A stretch of DNA of 64,000 nucleotides from Astropecten irregularis. Taxonomy: Eukaryota; Echinodermata; Asteroidea; Paxillosida; Astropectinidae. Below, one piece after another: positions 30,339-41,757 of the stretch (its first letter is position 1; each line of letters opens with the position of its first letter). Both the position numbers and the translations under genes were made by a program. The notes below the pieces were generated by a model that had not been told where the DNA came from, searched no databases, and worked only from the letters and a program-made list of their open reading frames with translations. The stretch spans positions 18,010,932-18,074,931 of the forward strand of contig OZ020254.1 of NCBI GenBank assembly GCA_963971285.1, written 5' to 3'.

Positions 30339-32134
30339 ATGGATGAGAGAGACAAGAAAAGACTACGTAAAAACCGTTGTTCCTTAGTTGAAAACCTAGA
30401 GACAACAAGAATCGAGGATCTTCTGATAAAGAACGGGATCTTTACACCAGATATGGTTGAAGAAATTTCTGCACAGCACGGAAATAGGGTAAGCCATCAC
30501 TTTTTGGGAGATGAGATGACTTTTGAAACCTGTTCCCAGAGAATGAGACCAGAAGTAGATTCATTATTGGTGTGTTTTATAACTAGTGGGAGTCGGCTAG
30601 ATCCAAACTGGAACCAAGGCCTATATTTCTTCTTATTAACAATGTTGACATTGATCAGTCTCAGTCTTCACTCATGTCAAAATCGTTAGTAAAGATTAAT
30701 ATAGGGCTTCAGTCACTGGATCTAGTGAGCAGCATAGTGCATACTCACTGGACTTCGTAAATGCAGCTACCCTAGAATGCCTCCAAGGGTATGTACTCTT
30801 ATACAAGTCTTTCAAAGTCTTCCTTCTGAGGACCATACACCTTCCAAAAAGAGTATTATACATGGTGTCTCCGCAAGTCTTACTCATTCCAGTATGTACT
30901 TCAATACCACTTGACCATGCACAATGATGCACTACTAGTACAATCCTTCTTCACCTTTTCCCATTTTAACTTTAAGAAAATAAACAAAAAAGATTCTGTG
31001 TTTGCTTTCTTAGAATCAGATCGGCAAGTTACTTAATATGCTGGAAAGAAGAGGATGCAGTGCTTATGAGAAATTCCGGAGCACACTTCAGGAAGCAGGC
31101 TACGACTACTTGGTCAAAGACTTGGACAACACACAGATTGCTGGAGGTACGTTTGACACACAACCTCCCCATCTCCAACCTCCCCATCACCAACCTCCCC
31201 GTCGCCAACCTCCCCATCTCCAACATCCCCATCACCAACCTCCCCACCACCAACCTCCCCATCACCAACCTCCCCATCACCAACCTCCCCATCACCAACC
31301 TCCCCGTCACCAACCTCCCCGTCACCAACCTCCCCGTCACCAACCTCCCCGTCACCTACCTCCCCGTCACCAACCTCCCCATCACCAACCTCCCCGTCAC
31401 CAACCTCCCTGTCACCAACCTCCCCGTCACCAACCTCCCCATCACCAAACTCCCCACCACCAACCTCCCCATCACCAACCTCCCCATCAACAACCTCCCC
31501 ATCACCAACCTCCCCATCACCAACCTCCCCATCACCAACCTCCCCGTCACCAACCTCCCCGTCACCAACCTCCCCATCACCAAACTCCCCACCACCAACC
31601 TCCCCATCACCAACCTCCCCATCACCAACCTCCCCGTCAACAACCTCCCCATCACCAACCTCCCCATCACCAACCTCCCCATCACCAACCTCCCCATCAC
31701 CAACCTCCCCATCACCAACCTCCCCGTCACCAACCTCCCCATCACCAAACTCCCCACCACCAACCTCCCCATCACCAACCTCCCCATCAACAACCTCCCT
31801 GTCACCAACCTCCCCATCTCCAAACTCCTTATCACCATCCTCCCCATCACCTACCTCCCAGTAGTGATACCTACATACCATCTTTCACCCACCGACTTTC
31901 AACTACCACTGACATTCGCAGATAACCATAAATAAATCATAATGCCCCTCCTTTCTCATTTTTGTTTCAGTTGATGAAGCAGATGCCAAGATTAACGAAC
32001 TAGGCAAGACGTCGAATCTTGATATGCAGACCTGCAGAGGAACATCAGAGACTCACCGTGTGGTTAATAATGTCAGTGGAAATAACAACTTTGCAGTATT
32101 TGGTGGGGATGTGACAATCAACCATTACAAGTGA
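30339..32134 (+). CDS. Small CARD protein with Asn/Gly-rich beta-type tail, 3 exons
   Basis: Exons 30339-30488, 31014-31146 and 31971-32134 join in frame (GT-AG) to 148 residues plus TGA. Residues 1-94 form a caspase-recruitment domain of the caspase-9/caspase-2 type: MDERDKKRLRKNRCSLVENL, IEDLLIKNGIFTPDMVEEI, then IGKLLNMLERRGCSAYEKF and LQEAGYDYLVKDL. No caspase, NACHT or kinase domain follows. The last 54 residues are a linker and a tail (VVNNVSGNNNFAVFGG, then DVTINHY) rich in Asn, Gly and alternating hydrophobic residues. The protein is probably an adaptor or regulator in apoptosis or innate immunity; the partner is unknown. An acceptor-like TATATAAACAG at 30321 suggests an upstream non-coding exon, now separated by the LTR element if it lay further left. 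Intron 2 is filled by a 15-bp minisatellite. AATAAA is at 32682. Confidence 0.85.
31152..31865 (+). repeat. 15-bp minisatellite (CARD gene intron 2)
   Basis: About 47 copies of CCCCATCACCAACCT with variants CCCCGTCACCAACCT, CCCCACCACCAACCT and CAACAACCT. The repeat length is a multiple of three and the unit has no stop, so several frames stay open for over 250 codons (HQPPHHQPP-type and others). The splice sites on both sides place it in an intron. Confidence 0.95.
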
Positions 32135-33849
32135 AATTGAAGGAAATAATGTCATATAGCAATATACATACCAGTTAATACTTGAATGAGCTTACAAAGA
32201 GCTTTTTTAACATTTTTGGCAAGTGAGCATTTTTTGTCTATATAATTATAAACCCTGAGAGAAATGACAATGTAATCAGTCCTTGGTGATGACATCTTGT
32301 TTTTAATACAACGAAATGAAAGGACAACATCCACGTGTTGTATTCTATATTTGGAAGCTGTTGTCCAACCCGGCAATTTCAGTGGTATTGAATACGTCAA
32401 TTTGTGTAAATTGATTTCAATCCATTCTGTGACCCCAAGACCACAATCTGTACCAGTCCCAAAACCACACAAATATTGCACACAAACATATTTGTGCAAA
32501 GAGGAAGGTTATAATGACTTCTTCGTTATGAATGATGGATTATGGAAAATGTTAATATTTTGTATTATCTTTAGGTACTACAAAAACAGTAACTAGATTA
32601 AATGTGTCAGTTCTTTTCTCTTTTTTAAACAAAATTTGTATCTTAATCTGCATCTTGTACAACCAATCAGAACATTGAAGAAATAAATACTGCTAGAGAA
32701 GACCAAATGATGTTTAATGACGTTTCAATAATTATACCAAAGACAGACATTGATTTTTAAGGAGAGTGAGAGTTATCACTCTCCTCCGCTCTCCTTAAAA
32801 GGAGCTCCTTAACAATTTAAGGATTGAAGATTTTGATTGAAGAAAAATATTTTTTTTTTTCATCTGGACAAGATGTTAGCGAGAGCAAATCAATCTCCTA
32901 AATTCTAGAGCGATTTGCAGCTCTCCTCAATTTTATTAAAATGAAGGCCTGCAAAGACCAGTCTGTTCATCCTGTGTTGAATTCAGCATAAGGCAGAAAG
33001 GGCCACCCTCATCCCCTGTCTCAACTGAATTCCGTACATGTAACCCATTCTACTTGCCTCCCAATCACCTACCATCTCATGAACCAATGTTCACCTGCAG
33101 TTTTTCACTTGACTCTTCAGCCGTAAGTCCCTCTAACTCCCACCTGCCTTGCAGTTATAATTGCAAGGTCAGCATTGCCATTGTGAAGTAAAAAGGGCAA
33201 CCCTTCCAGCATTCCTATTTGCTCCCCAAATCGCTGTTCTACAAAGCTTTTTCTACCCTTTTGAATATTTGGGTAATTTGTGAGCGAAAGTGTGTATTAT
33301 ATTGCGCCTAATATAACTTATCCATGCTGAGATCCATAGGAGACCATACAGTGGTGCTGGTTGCAACTGGATAGACCACCCAGTTGAAGTAAGACGGAAA
33401 TAAACCTAACCTGTTCCACTTTTCTCATTACCGACACACTTTCACCTACTTCCCTGTCACCTGTAACCCCACTCCCAATGACAAAACCCGGAACCACTCA
33501 CGATTTCGCTGTGGGTACAAATCATCATTTACGGAACTAAAGAAGCGCCAAGCAAGACTACCAACATTCTGAAAAAGAATATCGGATATCCGGCAGAGCT
33601 AGACGAGACTGTTTGCACGTTGCTACCGGCATGTAACATTATATTTACCTTGAATGTAAAGTATCCTTGAAATCGACAAAAGAAGACGTCATCTGTCAGA
33701 ATAGAAATAAATCTTCGGATTAACATTCAAGGAAGTCGACCTCTGTGCTTATAACCTCATTATTACAATAGACAGGGTGGCACCTATAGTGCTCCGTAGA
33801 AATCGACTGAAACAAGTTTTTCACATGATTCATTCACTTATGCGAGAAT
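32135..33849. other. CARD gene 3' flank, nothing recognised
   Basis: Contains the presumed 3' untranslated region up to about 32690. A short palindrome (GGAGAGTGAGAG/CACTCTCCTCCGCTCTCC, near 32760-32815) is present. Otherwise non-repetitive sequence without a coding signal that I can support. Confidence 0.4.
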
Positions 33850-33857
33850 GATGTGAG

Positions 33858-34099
33858 CAGGCGCGGTTCTACGGGGGGGGGGGGGGGCTTAACAACAAAT
33901 TTTGTCTATCCCCCCCAAAAAAAAATGCAAGTGAAAAAAAAAATATTCTTGAAAATACTGGATTTGTTCAGTTATTAAGCGCCAATTACATAAAAAACGC
34001 GTTGTGTGGGCTATAATGTGCATGTTTTCTAGCCACCCCAAAAAATAATGGCTCTTCTAGCCCCCCCCAAAAAAAATTTTGACTCTAGAACCGCGCCTG
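33858..34099. mobile_element. hAT-like MITE with 8-bp TSD and poly-G/poly-C interior
   Basis: Inverted ends CAGGCGCGGTTCTAC and CTAGAACCGCGCCTG are flanked on both sides by GATGTGAG (33850-33857 and 34100-34107). The interior has a run of G, then C-rich/A-rich pairs (CCCCCCCAAAAAAAAA types). 242 bp, non-coding. Confidence 0.85.
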
Positions 34100-34489
34100 G
34101 ATGTGAGCAGAAGCTAAATACATTAAACATAACGAACACCCAGACGGACGGGTGAGAAACTCAACTCCAGTATTGCGTGGTCTTTTCTTGAAAGTTCCGT
34201 TGTCGGTTGTTGTTTTTTATGAGTTCCTAATCCTGGAAATTGGGAAGACTGCCTTTTAGTCATAGGTCATGGCCATGTTACCACTTTGCTTGACACAATC
34301 ATGTGGTCCCCGGAAATCGTAAAAATCGGCGGGGATATGCTGTACGCATTGAATCTGCTTGTGGGTGCAACTGAGATGTCGTGTGGTATGACGTACTAAT
34401 GCTTGGCAGATGCACAGGGGATTTCACATTTGCCGAAAATGTGTGAAAGATTTGTAGGTCATTCACACTGTTATACTCTTAAAGGTATT

Positions 34490-34700
34490 AGTTACATACC
34501 CAAGCAGAACTTGTTCACATATTTCAGGGTTTGAAGATGGTGCTGGTAGAAACATGTTTCCGCCTGAAATGATGTATTCATTCAGAAATTAGTAAAACAA
34601 AGACCGAAAACAGTTTTGATCTCACATTTTCACAGGTTGATTGATTCATGTACATGTTTGTGATCACACAAAGTTTCAGTGTTGTTCTGTCACCTTCACC
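34490..34700 (+). repeat. Dispersed ~400-bp repeat, fragment
   Basis: Modules GTTCACATATTTCAGGG, CCGCCTGAAATGATGTATTC, ACCGAAAACAGTTTTGATCT and TTTTCACAGG occur in family order. Confidence 0.6.
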
Positions 34701-35124
34701 AATAAAGTATTATACCTTTAAAGCAGTCGCGTAATCATCTAAGTATCAAAATTGCGCTTTTTCTTTATTAGGAAAAATGCGAATGAAAATTTGGTAGAGA
34801 AACAGTCAGGTTTCTGGGAATATGGTTTATTATAGCAGTGAGAGACGCACCCAGGATTAGAACAATAAGGGGGCCTGGCGAGCCTTGGTAGCATCAAGTG
34901 CGACGCCAGTTACGTCCCTCCCATCTAATTTGATTTAGAGTAGATTAGCATTAAATGAAGGGATTGTGCCTGCAAAGATGCGCTGTAAATCACCTAGTGT
35001 CATACTATTTACTAGTGGAGGAACATTTTTGTCAATGAAAAAAGAAGAAGATGTGAGACAAAACGTGTTGGGTGTGCGCCCTTGCGAGTTGCGAACCGTC
35101 CTAGTAAGGTACACCCGTGACTTA

Positions 35125-35640
35125 AAGGTGCCGTATCATACTTGGAAGCATACAGAAACAGAAATCTTCACAGATCTACCTATAACTAATATGGTATAAA
35201 GATTGTGATGGTAGGAATCATCGTTCAAGTTTCTCGGTCTGGAATGCTGTAAGTTTATCCAGAAAAGAGTTAAAACGATTTTGATCTTTCAAAGAAAAAA
35301 AAATAACGGTGAAAAGATTTTTTAAATACTGTTAGGGCCTAAGTGTTACCGTTTCTCACTGTTTTCTCAAAAGGTAGGCACCGTATTTATGAGGCCGGAA
35401 ATTTCACAGATGACTGTTATTGTATCTTTCTTGATATTCCTGCCCGCGAATCTAGAAGTTTGATATTACCTTAAATACCGTTTTGAAAATACCGTGAGCG
35501 TCCCTCGCTATTTACTCAAAAAGGTTGCACTGTATGGGACTAGACATTTCACTGATGACTTTCACTGTATCTTTCTTGGTTTCTTGAGACTTGCCAAAAT
35601 ATCTGTATTTCATTGGCAAAAACCAAGTAACCTTTAAAAT
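35125..35640 (+). repeat. Dispersed ~400-bp repeat, long copy
   Basis: Carries the modules ATCATACTTGGAAGCATAC, GAAATCTTCACAGAT, GGAATGCTGTAAGTTTATCC, AAAGAGTTAAAACGA, CACTGTTTTCTCAAAAGG, TTTCACAGATGACTGTTATT and CATTGGCAAAAACCAAG. An internal block (TTTCACTGATGACTTTCACTG) is duplicated. Possibly an old non-autonomous element; class unknown. Confidence 0.75.
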
Positions 35641-35989
35641 AATTTGCATATAATTTCGAGTGTCTTTTCCCCAAATCTTGACGAAGTCTTAGCTTTATGT
35701 ATACTGAAATAAGACGAGATAAGATTTCCAGGCGCGAAGACGTAAGAACATTTATGGCATTTGTTGCAAGGAGTTCACGTCTGGGTCAACCCGGGCTCAA
35801 GATGAACTGTCAAGGATAAGAAGAAGGGTCCCAAAATAGATGACTCCGTCGATCGGCTGGAAATGAAGGTGTAGGCCTACAGGCCCCTGTACTTTGCATT
35901 GCTGGATAGTTCCTGGGGAGGGGAGGGGGCTTGGTGTGGGTATTGTTTCACGGAATGCATAATAAACAACCAATGGTTCTAACTGAAAG

Positions 35990-36330
35990 ACATTAAAGGC
36001 AATACTTTGGTTTTTGTCAAAGAAATACCGATTCATGGGCAAAAATATCAAGGAAGATACCGAACAGTCATCTGTGAAAATCCCAGTCGAGTCCCATACT
36101 ATGCCCATTTTTTGAGAAAACAGTGAAGAACGGCCGCAGGAGTATTTCTTAAGTCTTATCACTTTTATATTTGATCTTTAAAAGATTTTTGATTTTTAAT
36201 TGTTGATCTTTAAAAGATCAAAAATAATTTGGGTCACTGGTTTTACTCTTTTCTGGATAAAAAACATTTCAGGTATGTTTCTACCATCATCATCTATACC
36301 TTGTACGTTATAGGTAAATCTGTGGTATGC
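35990..36330 (-). repeat. Dispersed ~400-bp repeat, inverted copy
   Basis: On the plus strand the modules appear reversed and complemented: TTTTTGTCAAAGAAATACCG, CAAGGAAGATACCG, AACAGTCATCTGTGAAAATC, CCATTTTTTGAGAAAACAGTG, GGTTTTACTCTTTTCTGGAT, TATAGGTAAATCTGTGG. It faces the copy at 35125-35640. Confidence 0.75.
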
Positions 36331-36464
36331 TACCAAAGTATGCCTTTAAGTATATATAGTGTACCAGATTTTAGTAATATTTCTCGAATTTGTGTTGTTG
36401 TTAGGATTGGTTTTACTTGAATTACTGCCAAGATCTTGACCCCAGAAAAACCAGAATTTACAGT

Positions 36465-36775
36465 ACTATCATACTTTGGTAGCATAACCGAAACAGAAAT
36501 CTTCACAGATTTACTATAACGTCTTACAGGGTATAGAGATGATAATGTAGTTCACGTTTCTCTGCCTGAAATGCTGTATTTATCCGGGAAAGAGTAAAAC
36601 CAATTACCAAAAACTATTTTGATCTTTGAGAAAAATAACAGGGGAAAGATTTACAAAATACCGTGGGCGTTTTTCACTGTTTTCTCACTGAAAGTGGGCA
36701 CCCTAGTTATTGTATCTCATTTGCTCACGAATCTGCATTTCTTTGACAAAAAACATAGTATGATATTATCATTAA
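36465..36775 (+). repeat. Dispersed ~400-bp repeat, copy
   Basis: ACTTTGGTAGCATAACCGAA, CAGAAATCTTCACAGATTTA, CTGAAATGCTGTATTTATCC, TTTTTCACTGTTTTCTCAC and TTTGACAAAAAACATAGTATG occur in family order. Confidence 0.75.
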
Positions 36776-37774
36776 AGCAGGACTTAATCAAATAAACATG
36801 AACTACTCCCAATCATCTTTGATTCTTTACCCGGATGGCCAGACATTTTCACCCGCAATTGAAAATTACTTTAGATCTTCAGGAGCAAGTTTTATGTTTA
36901 GATTGGTGTAGGCCTAAACTAAAGATTTCCGCCTGAAAATTTCCCCACCTTCAAAAGAACGTGTGGGACTCAGGGTCGGGCTCTTTGTAAGTCAGAAACA
37001 ATGCGTTTGTACTTGAAACAATTTGGTCACGATAAAAAATACGTGTCTAAAAATACCTGGCTTATTGCGAGCATCGTAAATTGCCTATTATAAATAATCA
37101 ATGTGTCCTTCATTCATTAGAGTGCACTGGGATACCCACTAAAAGGACTTTGCCCCTTAGCGTGTGCGTTACGTGCATTCTTACATCGAACTGACGTCTA
37201 ACATTACTTCATCACGTATACGATGTCTGCACCGTACCGCTATACCCACAAACCAGGCACCACATTTCTGTCGGGAGACCTTGATCACTCCATCCAGCCA
37301 ACGTTTCTGATTAAAACCGCAAGAGAATGTCATAAAAATCTTTAAATATACAAGGTTTTAAGACAGAATTCAAGAGAACCGGGGAAATTTTACCCGGTTT
37401 TTAAGCGATTATGGAATGAGGGTGGGCTGCGGTATCCCTTGGATCGTTAGACCATTATGCATAGACCAAATGTATCCGCATCTGTTAGATGTCAGCCTGT
37501 GCAGTCATCATGTCAGTGGACTTTGGGTCGGGGAACCCACCCCTTAATGATCTCTCACAAAATAATGGCAGAAACTGTTGTTGGAATAAAAATAACGAAA
37601 GCGGATTTTAAACAATAGTTTGCCACTTTGTATGAATTTTTAATAATTTCTTATCGAAATGTACATATTTTCTTTCCGTTTTAACATAGTAAGGATGTTG
37701 ACACATAATTGCACGCAAAGTTTGCAAGGTAATTCTAAGTTACATCATAAACTAAATTAATTTGTTAAAGTTAA

Positions 37775-38115
37775 TTTCATACTTTGGTTTTTGTCAAAGA
37801 AATGCAGATTCATGGGCAAAAATATCAACGAAGATACAATAACAGTCATCTGTGAAAATCCCAGTCCCATACGGTGCCCACTTTTGAGAAAACAGTGAAA
37901 GCACCGACGGTATTTTAAAATATTTGATCTTCCAAAAATCAAAATTGTTTTTGGTCAATTGGTTTTACTCTTTACTGGATAAATTAACAGCATTTTCAGG
38001 CAGAAAAATTGTAATGGTATGTTTCTCAGTACCATCATCATCTTTATTCCCTGCAAGTTATTGGTAAATCTGTGAAGATTTCTGTTTCGGTATGCTACCA
38101 AAGTACTATAGTATT
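37775..38115 (-). repeat. Dispersed ~400-bp repeat, inverted copy
   Basis: TACTTTGGTTTTTGTCAAAG, AACAGTCATCTGTGAAAATC, TTTTGAGAAAACAGTGAA, GGTTTTACTCTTTACTGGAT and GTGAAGATTTCTGTTTCGG run in reverse family order. A weaker partial copy lies at about 38720-38960. Confidence 0.75.
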
Positions 38116-38368
38116 AGTGCCTTTAAAAGTGAGCTAACATATTATTGAGTAATCAAACCAAGCGGTGATGGCAGTAACTGGCACGGGAACGTGGGTATGA
38201 TGAATAGGGAATAACACACCAAATGACACGGGTCATCTAATCGGGAATGCATTAATGATCATGGATATCAAAAGATGTCGAATTGACAATTGAGTTTAAA
38301 CAAACAAAGACGCGTGAGACATTGTATACAGTTGGCTGCACTTGGAGTACCAGTATGCAAACATGTGT

Positions 38369-38455
38369 CTATATATAGACATTGCACAATCTGTACTGCT
38401 ATTTCTGATCTCACAGCGGCCTAAAACAAGGACCCAAATATTTGCCAAAGGTAAG
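38369..38455 (+). promoter_or_regulatory. Possible promoter and first exon
   Basis: A TATA-like CTATATATAG (about 38370) lies about 80 bases before a good donor-like site CAAAG|GTAAGA (38450/38451). The arrangement would fit a short untranslated first exon. I found no downstream exon, so this is weak. Confidence 0.25.
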
Positions 38456-39763
38456 AAAATGTGTGTAATTAATATTTAATTGCTTTAATTTCTGTTTCAT
38501 TATTATAGGTTTCCAGTAGTGATTCGTATAGCTTTCTTTTCATATTATTCTTTTTCGTTCAGTTGGAGACACGACACTAAAATTAGAGAGACGTGTTGTA
38601 CGTATTTGGTCATGTAAAGTTAAAACGTGTGCACTTTCTGAATGGGAATTTCGACATAATCTAACATTGCAAATAATTCATGTTGACCAGCAACTGCATG
38701 GATGTGAAAGTACATGCCGTCGTGTATGATTTTGGAAATGTACTGATAATAAACTGCTCATCAACCCGAAATCAAAACTGTTTTCGATATTTGTTTTACT
38801 AATGTCTGGATAAATACAGCATTTCAGCCGAAAATATTTAACGATATATATCTCTACCAGCAACAGCTTCATTATCCTGAATGTTATGTGAATATCTCTG
38901 TTTGGGTATGAATGATACCAATCATGCATTGAACCTTTAAACAGGTATTGGTGTAAATCTTTACTCTGTCTATCTTCCCTTAAAAAATGCATTCTTAACT
39001 CGCAGAATAATTTGGCTTGATTGAAGGAACTATAATTATGATGAAACCATCAGCTGTAGTTTATCCCAGAATGCTTCTATGCACGATTGTTTTAAGTCAA
39101 TCAGTGTACGCGTGTCTCACGGGAAAATGTTCCTTTAATTCTTAGAAATAAGCGAAACAAATGAAACTGCTTCAAAATCCCATCCACCCATTTGCGCTTC
39201 ATACTCCCAATGACCGACAGACTGGAATGTGCTATGCTCACTAAAAAACCAAATGCGACGAACGGCCACAAAACAGGTGGATAACCGCAGTTATGTAAAT
39301 ATGGAATGTTATTTCAATACATCTTGATGTCACGTATAAGGGAGAATTGTTACTGACTTAAAATGACACTAAGGGAGTAAGTAACTTTATATCTTCCCCA
39401 ATCTGTTAATTGAAACCTGCCACAATACTGCAGAGTGTGGGTGGGCTTTGGATAACCAGCCACCGTCCCACGTTCACAAAAATTAATGTTTAAGTCTTAG
39501 GGGATTGTCTCTCCATTATTTTAATGAGAAAATAAATTTAAAAAATGTAGGCCTAGTTACAATCTGGCTACATTCTTAATATTTATTTATTTTATATATT
39601 TGGACATTTAAAAACAGTATAAAAATAAAAGATACATTGGCAGGTGCAGGTACTTCCCAGAGAAGACAAAAGAACTGTCATCAAAAGATGTGCCTTCCCA
39701 AACACCTGCCAATTGAAAATTTTATATTATGTATATAAACAGCTGAATCGAAATAAAGCTAAA

Positions 39764-40874
39764 CTAGAGATTGTGTCTGTTGAAAACAGAACACAAGGCT
39801 TTTTCGTTTCCGCTTTTATTGAAACAAAATTGTCATAACCTTATAAACACACAAAAGACAGTTGATTATGATCTGATGTTTTATACATTTGAAGTGTGAT
39901 CCTTTAATCATAATTAAACTAGCTTGAATTGGTCATATTTGTATCTCAAAGAAAGACCTTGCCTAACATCGACTTTTGACGAAAGAATCATGATCATAGC
40001 TCTTACCACTTTTAAATGAGGTGCTACTTCCTGTTTGACCGGAATCTGAGGTCACAGAGGTCAAATATTGTGTCACAATGAAAGATCTTGCCTAACATTG
40101 ACTTTTGGTGAATGAATCATGATCATAGCTCTTACCAATTTTAAATGAGAAGCTACTTCCTGTTTGACCGGAAGTAGAGGTCACAGAGATCAAGCAATGT
40201 GTAAAAAATGAAAGACCTTGCCTAACATTGTCTATTGGTGAAATAATCATGATCATAGCTCTCACCACTTTTAAATGAGGAGCTACTTCCGGTTTGACCG
40301 GAAGTAGAGGTCACAGAGGTCAAGCAATGTAACACAAATGAAAGACCTTGCCTAACATTGTCTATTGGTGAAAGAATCATGATCATAGCTCTTACCACTT
40401 TTAAATGAGAAGCTACTTCCTGTTTGACCGGAAGTAGATGTCACAGAGGTCAAGTAACGTGTCACAATGAAAGACCTTGCCTAACATTCACATTTAGTGA
40501 AAGAATTATGATCCTAGCTCTTTCCACTTTTAAATGAGGAGCTACTTCCTGTTTGACCGGAAGTAGAGGTCACAGAGGTCAAGCAATGTTTTACAAAGAA
40601 AGACCTTGCCTAACAATCACTTTTAGTGAAAGAATCAACTTAATATCTCAATCCGTTGATTTGTTGTTGATTTTTAAAGATTTTGATTATTAAATTCAAA
40701 TCGCTGGTCACGTGACACATGATGACGTCACAATCACGAAAAGTTTCGGCAAATAACTTCGCTACACGAACTTTGTTTTGACCAAGTTTGGTTGAAATCA
40801 GTTGTTTTAAAATGATCAAAGTGCCGCCGACAAAAGTCTATGGTAACTCAAACGACAAGAAAAAGAAGAAGAAA
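39764..40874 (+). repeat. Modular repeat element E1 (130-bp units x5)
   Basis: Left end CTAGAGATTGTG, hairpin (arms TGTGTCTGTT and AACAGAACACA), then GGCTTTTTCGTTTCC. The interior has five 130-bp units. Right end (about 40620-40870): CACGTG, TGACGTCA, ACGAAAAGTTTCGG, GACCAAGTTTGGTTG, AAGTGCCGCCGAC, CTATGGTAACTCAAACGAC and an AAG-rich end. E1 is the first of eight elements arranged head to tail. Confidence 0.85.
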
Positions 40875-41757
40875 CTAGAGTTTATGGCTGTTGAAAACAG
40901 CACATAAGGCTTTTCCGCATATGATATAAATTACTTATCAATAAGAATGTTGTCACTAAAAACGAATTTCCCTTACATTATTTGCCTTTTGGTAAAAGAA
41001 TTATGATCCTAGCTGTAACCACTTTTAAATGAGGAGTTACTTCTTGTTTGACCGGAAGTAGAGGTCACAGAGGTCAAGTAATGTGTCACAAAGTAAAACC
41101 TTGCCTAACATTGTCTTTTGGTGAAAGAATCATGATCCTAGCTCTTACCACTTTTAAATGATGAGCTACTTCCTGTTTGACCGGAAGTAGAGGTCACAGA
41201 GGTCAAGCAATGTGCAACAAATGAAAGACCGTGCCTTACATTGTCTATTGGTTAATGAATCATGATCATAGCTCTTACCACTTTTAAATGAGGAGCTACT
41301 TCCTGTTTGACCGGAAGTAGAGGTCACAGAGGTCAAGTAATGTGTCACAATGAAAGACCTTGCCTGACATTCATATTTGGTGAAAGAATCATGATCATAG
41401 CTCTTACCACTTTTAAATGAGGAGCTACTTCCTGTTTGACCGGAAGTAGAGGTCACAGAGGTCAAGCAATGTTTCACAAAGAAAGACCCTGCCTAACAAT
41501 CACTTTTGGTGGAAGAATCAACTTAATATCTCAATCCGTTGATTTGTTGTTTATTTTTAAATATTTTGATTATTAAATTCAAATCGCTGGTCACGTGACA
41601 CCTGATGACGTCACAATCACGAAAAGTTTCGGCAAACAACTACCCTATAGGGACTTCCTTCTGACCAAGTTTGGAAAAAATCGGCAGTTTAAAAGTGACC
41701 AAAGTGCCGCCGACAAAAACCTATGGTAACTCAAACGACAAGAAAAAGAAAAAAAAA
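40875..41757 (+). repeat. Modular repeat element E2 (130-bp units x4)
   Basis: Left end is the second hairpin form: arms TATGGCTGTT and AACAGCACATA, then AAGGCTTTTCCGC. It has four 130-bp units and the standard right end. E2 is nearly identical to E6 (46048-46931), with single-base differences. A 103-codon minus-strand frame over the units is not a gene. Confidence 0.85.

Larger units (their letters stand above)
34108..39763. other. Repeat-rich intergenic region without recognised genes
   Basis: Holds a fragment and four fuller copies of the dispersed ~400-bp repeat (34490-38115), a partial copy near 38720-38960, and otherwise A/T-rich unique sequence. No protein family was recognised in any frame. 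A TATA-like motif followed by a splice-donor-like site lies at 38369-38455 (separate entry). Confidence 0.5.

Noticed and set aside
31038-31935. Long frames of about 250-295 codons on both strands (HQPP-, NLPITNLP- and GEVGDGEV-type repeats)
   Set aside because: All come from a 15-bp minisatellite with no stop words; splice sites place it in an intron of the CARD gene.
41166-41477. 103-codon minus-strand frame rich in Ser (repeated at 46339-46650)
   Set aside because: It spans the 130-bp units and its internal repetition simply mirrors them.
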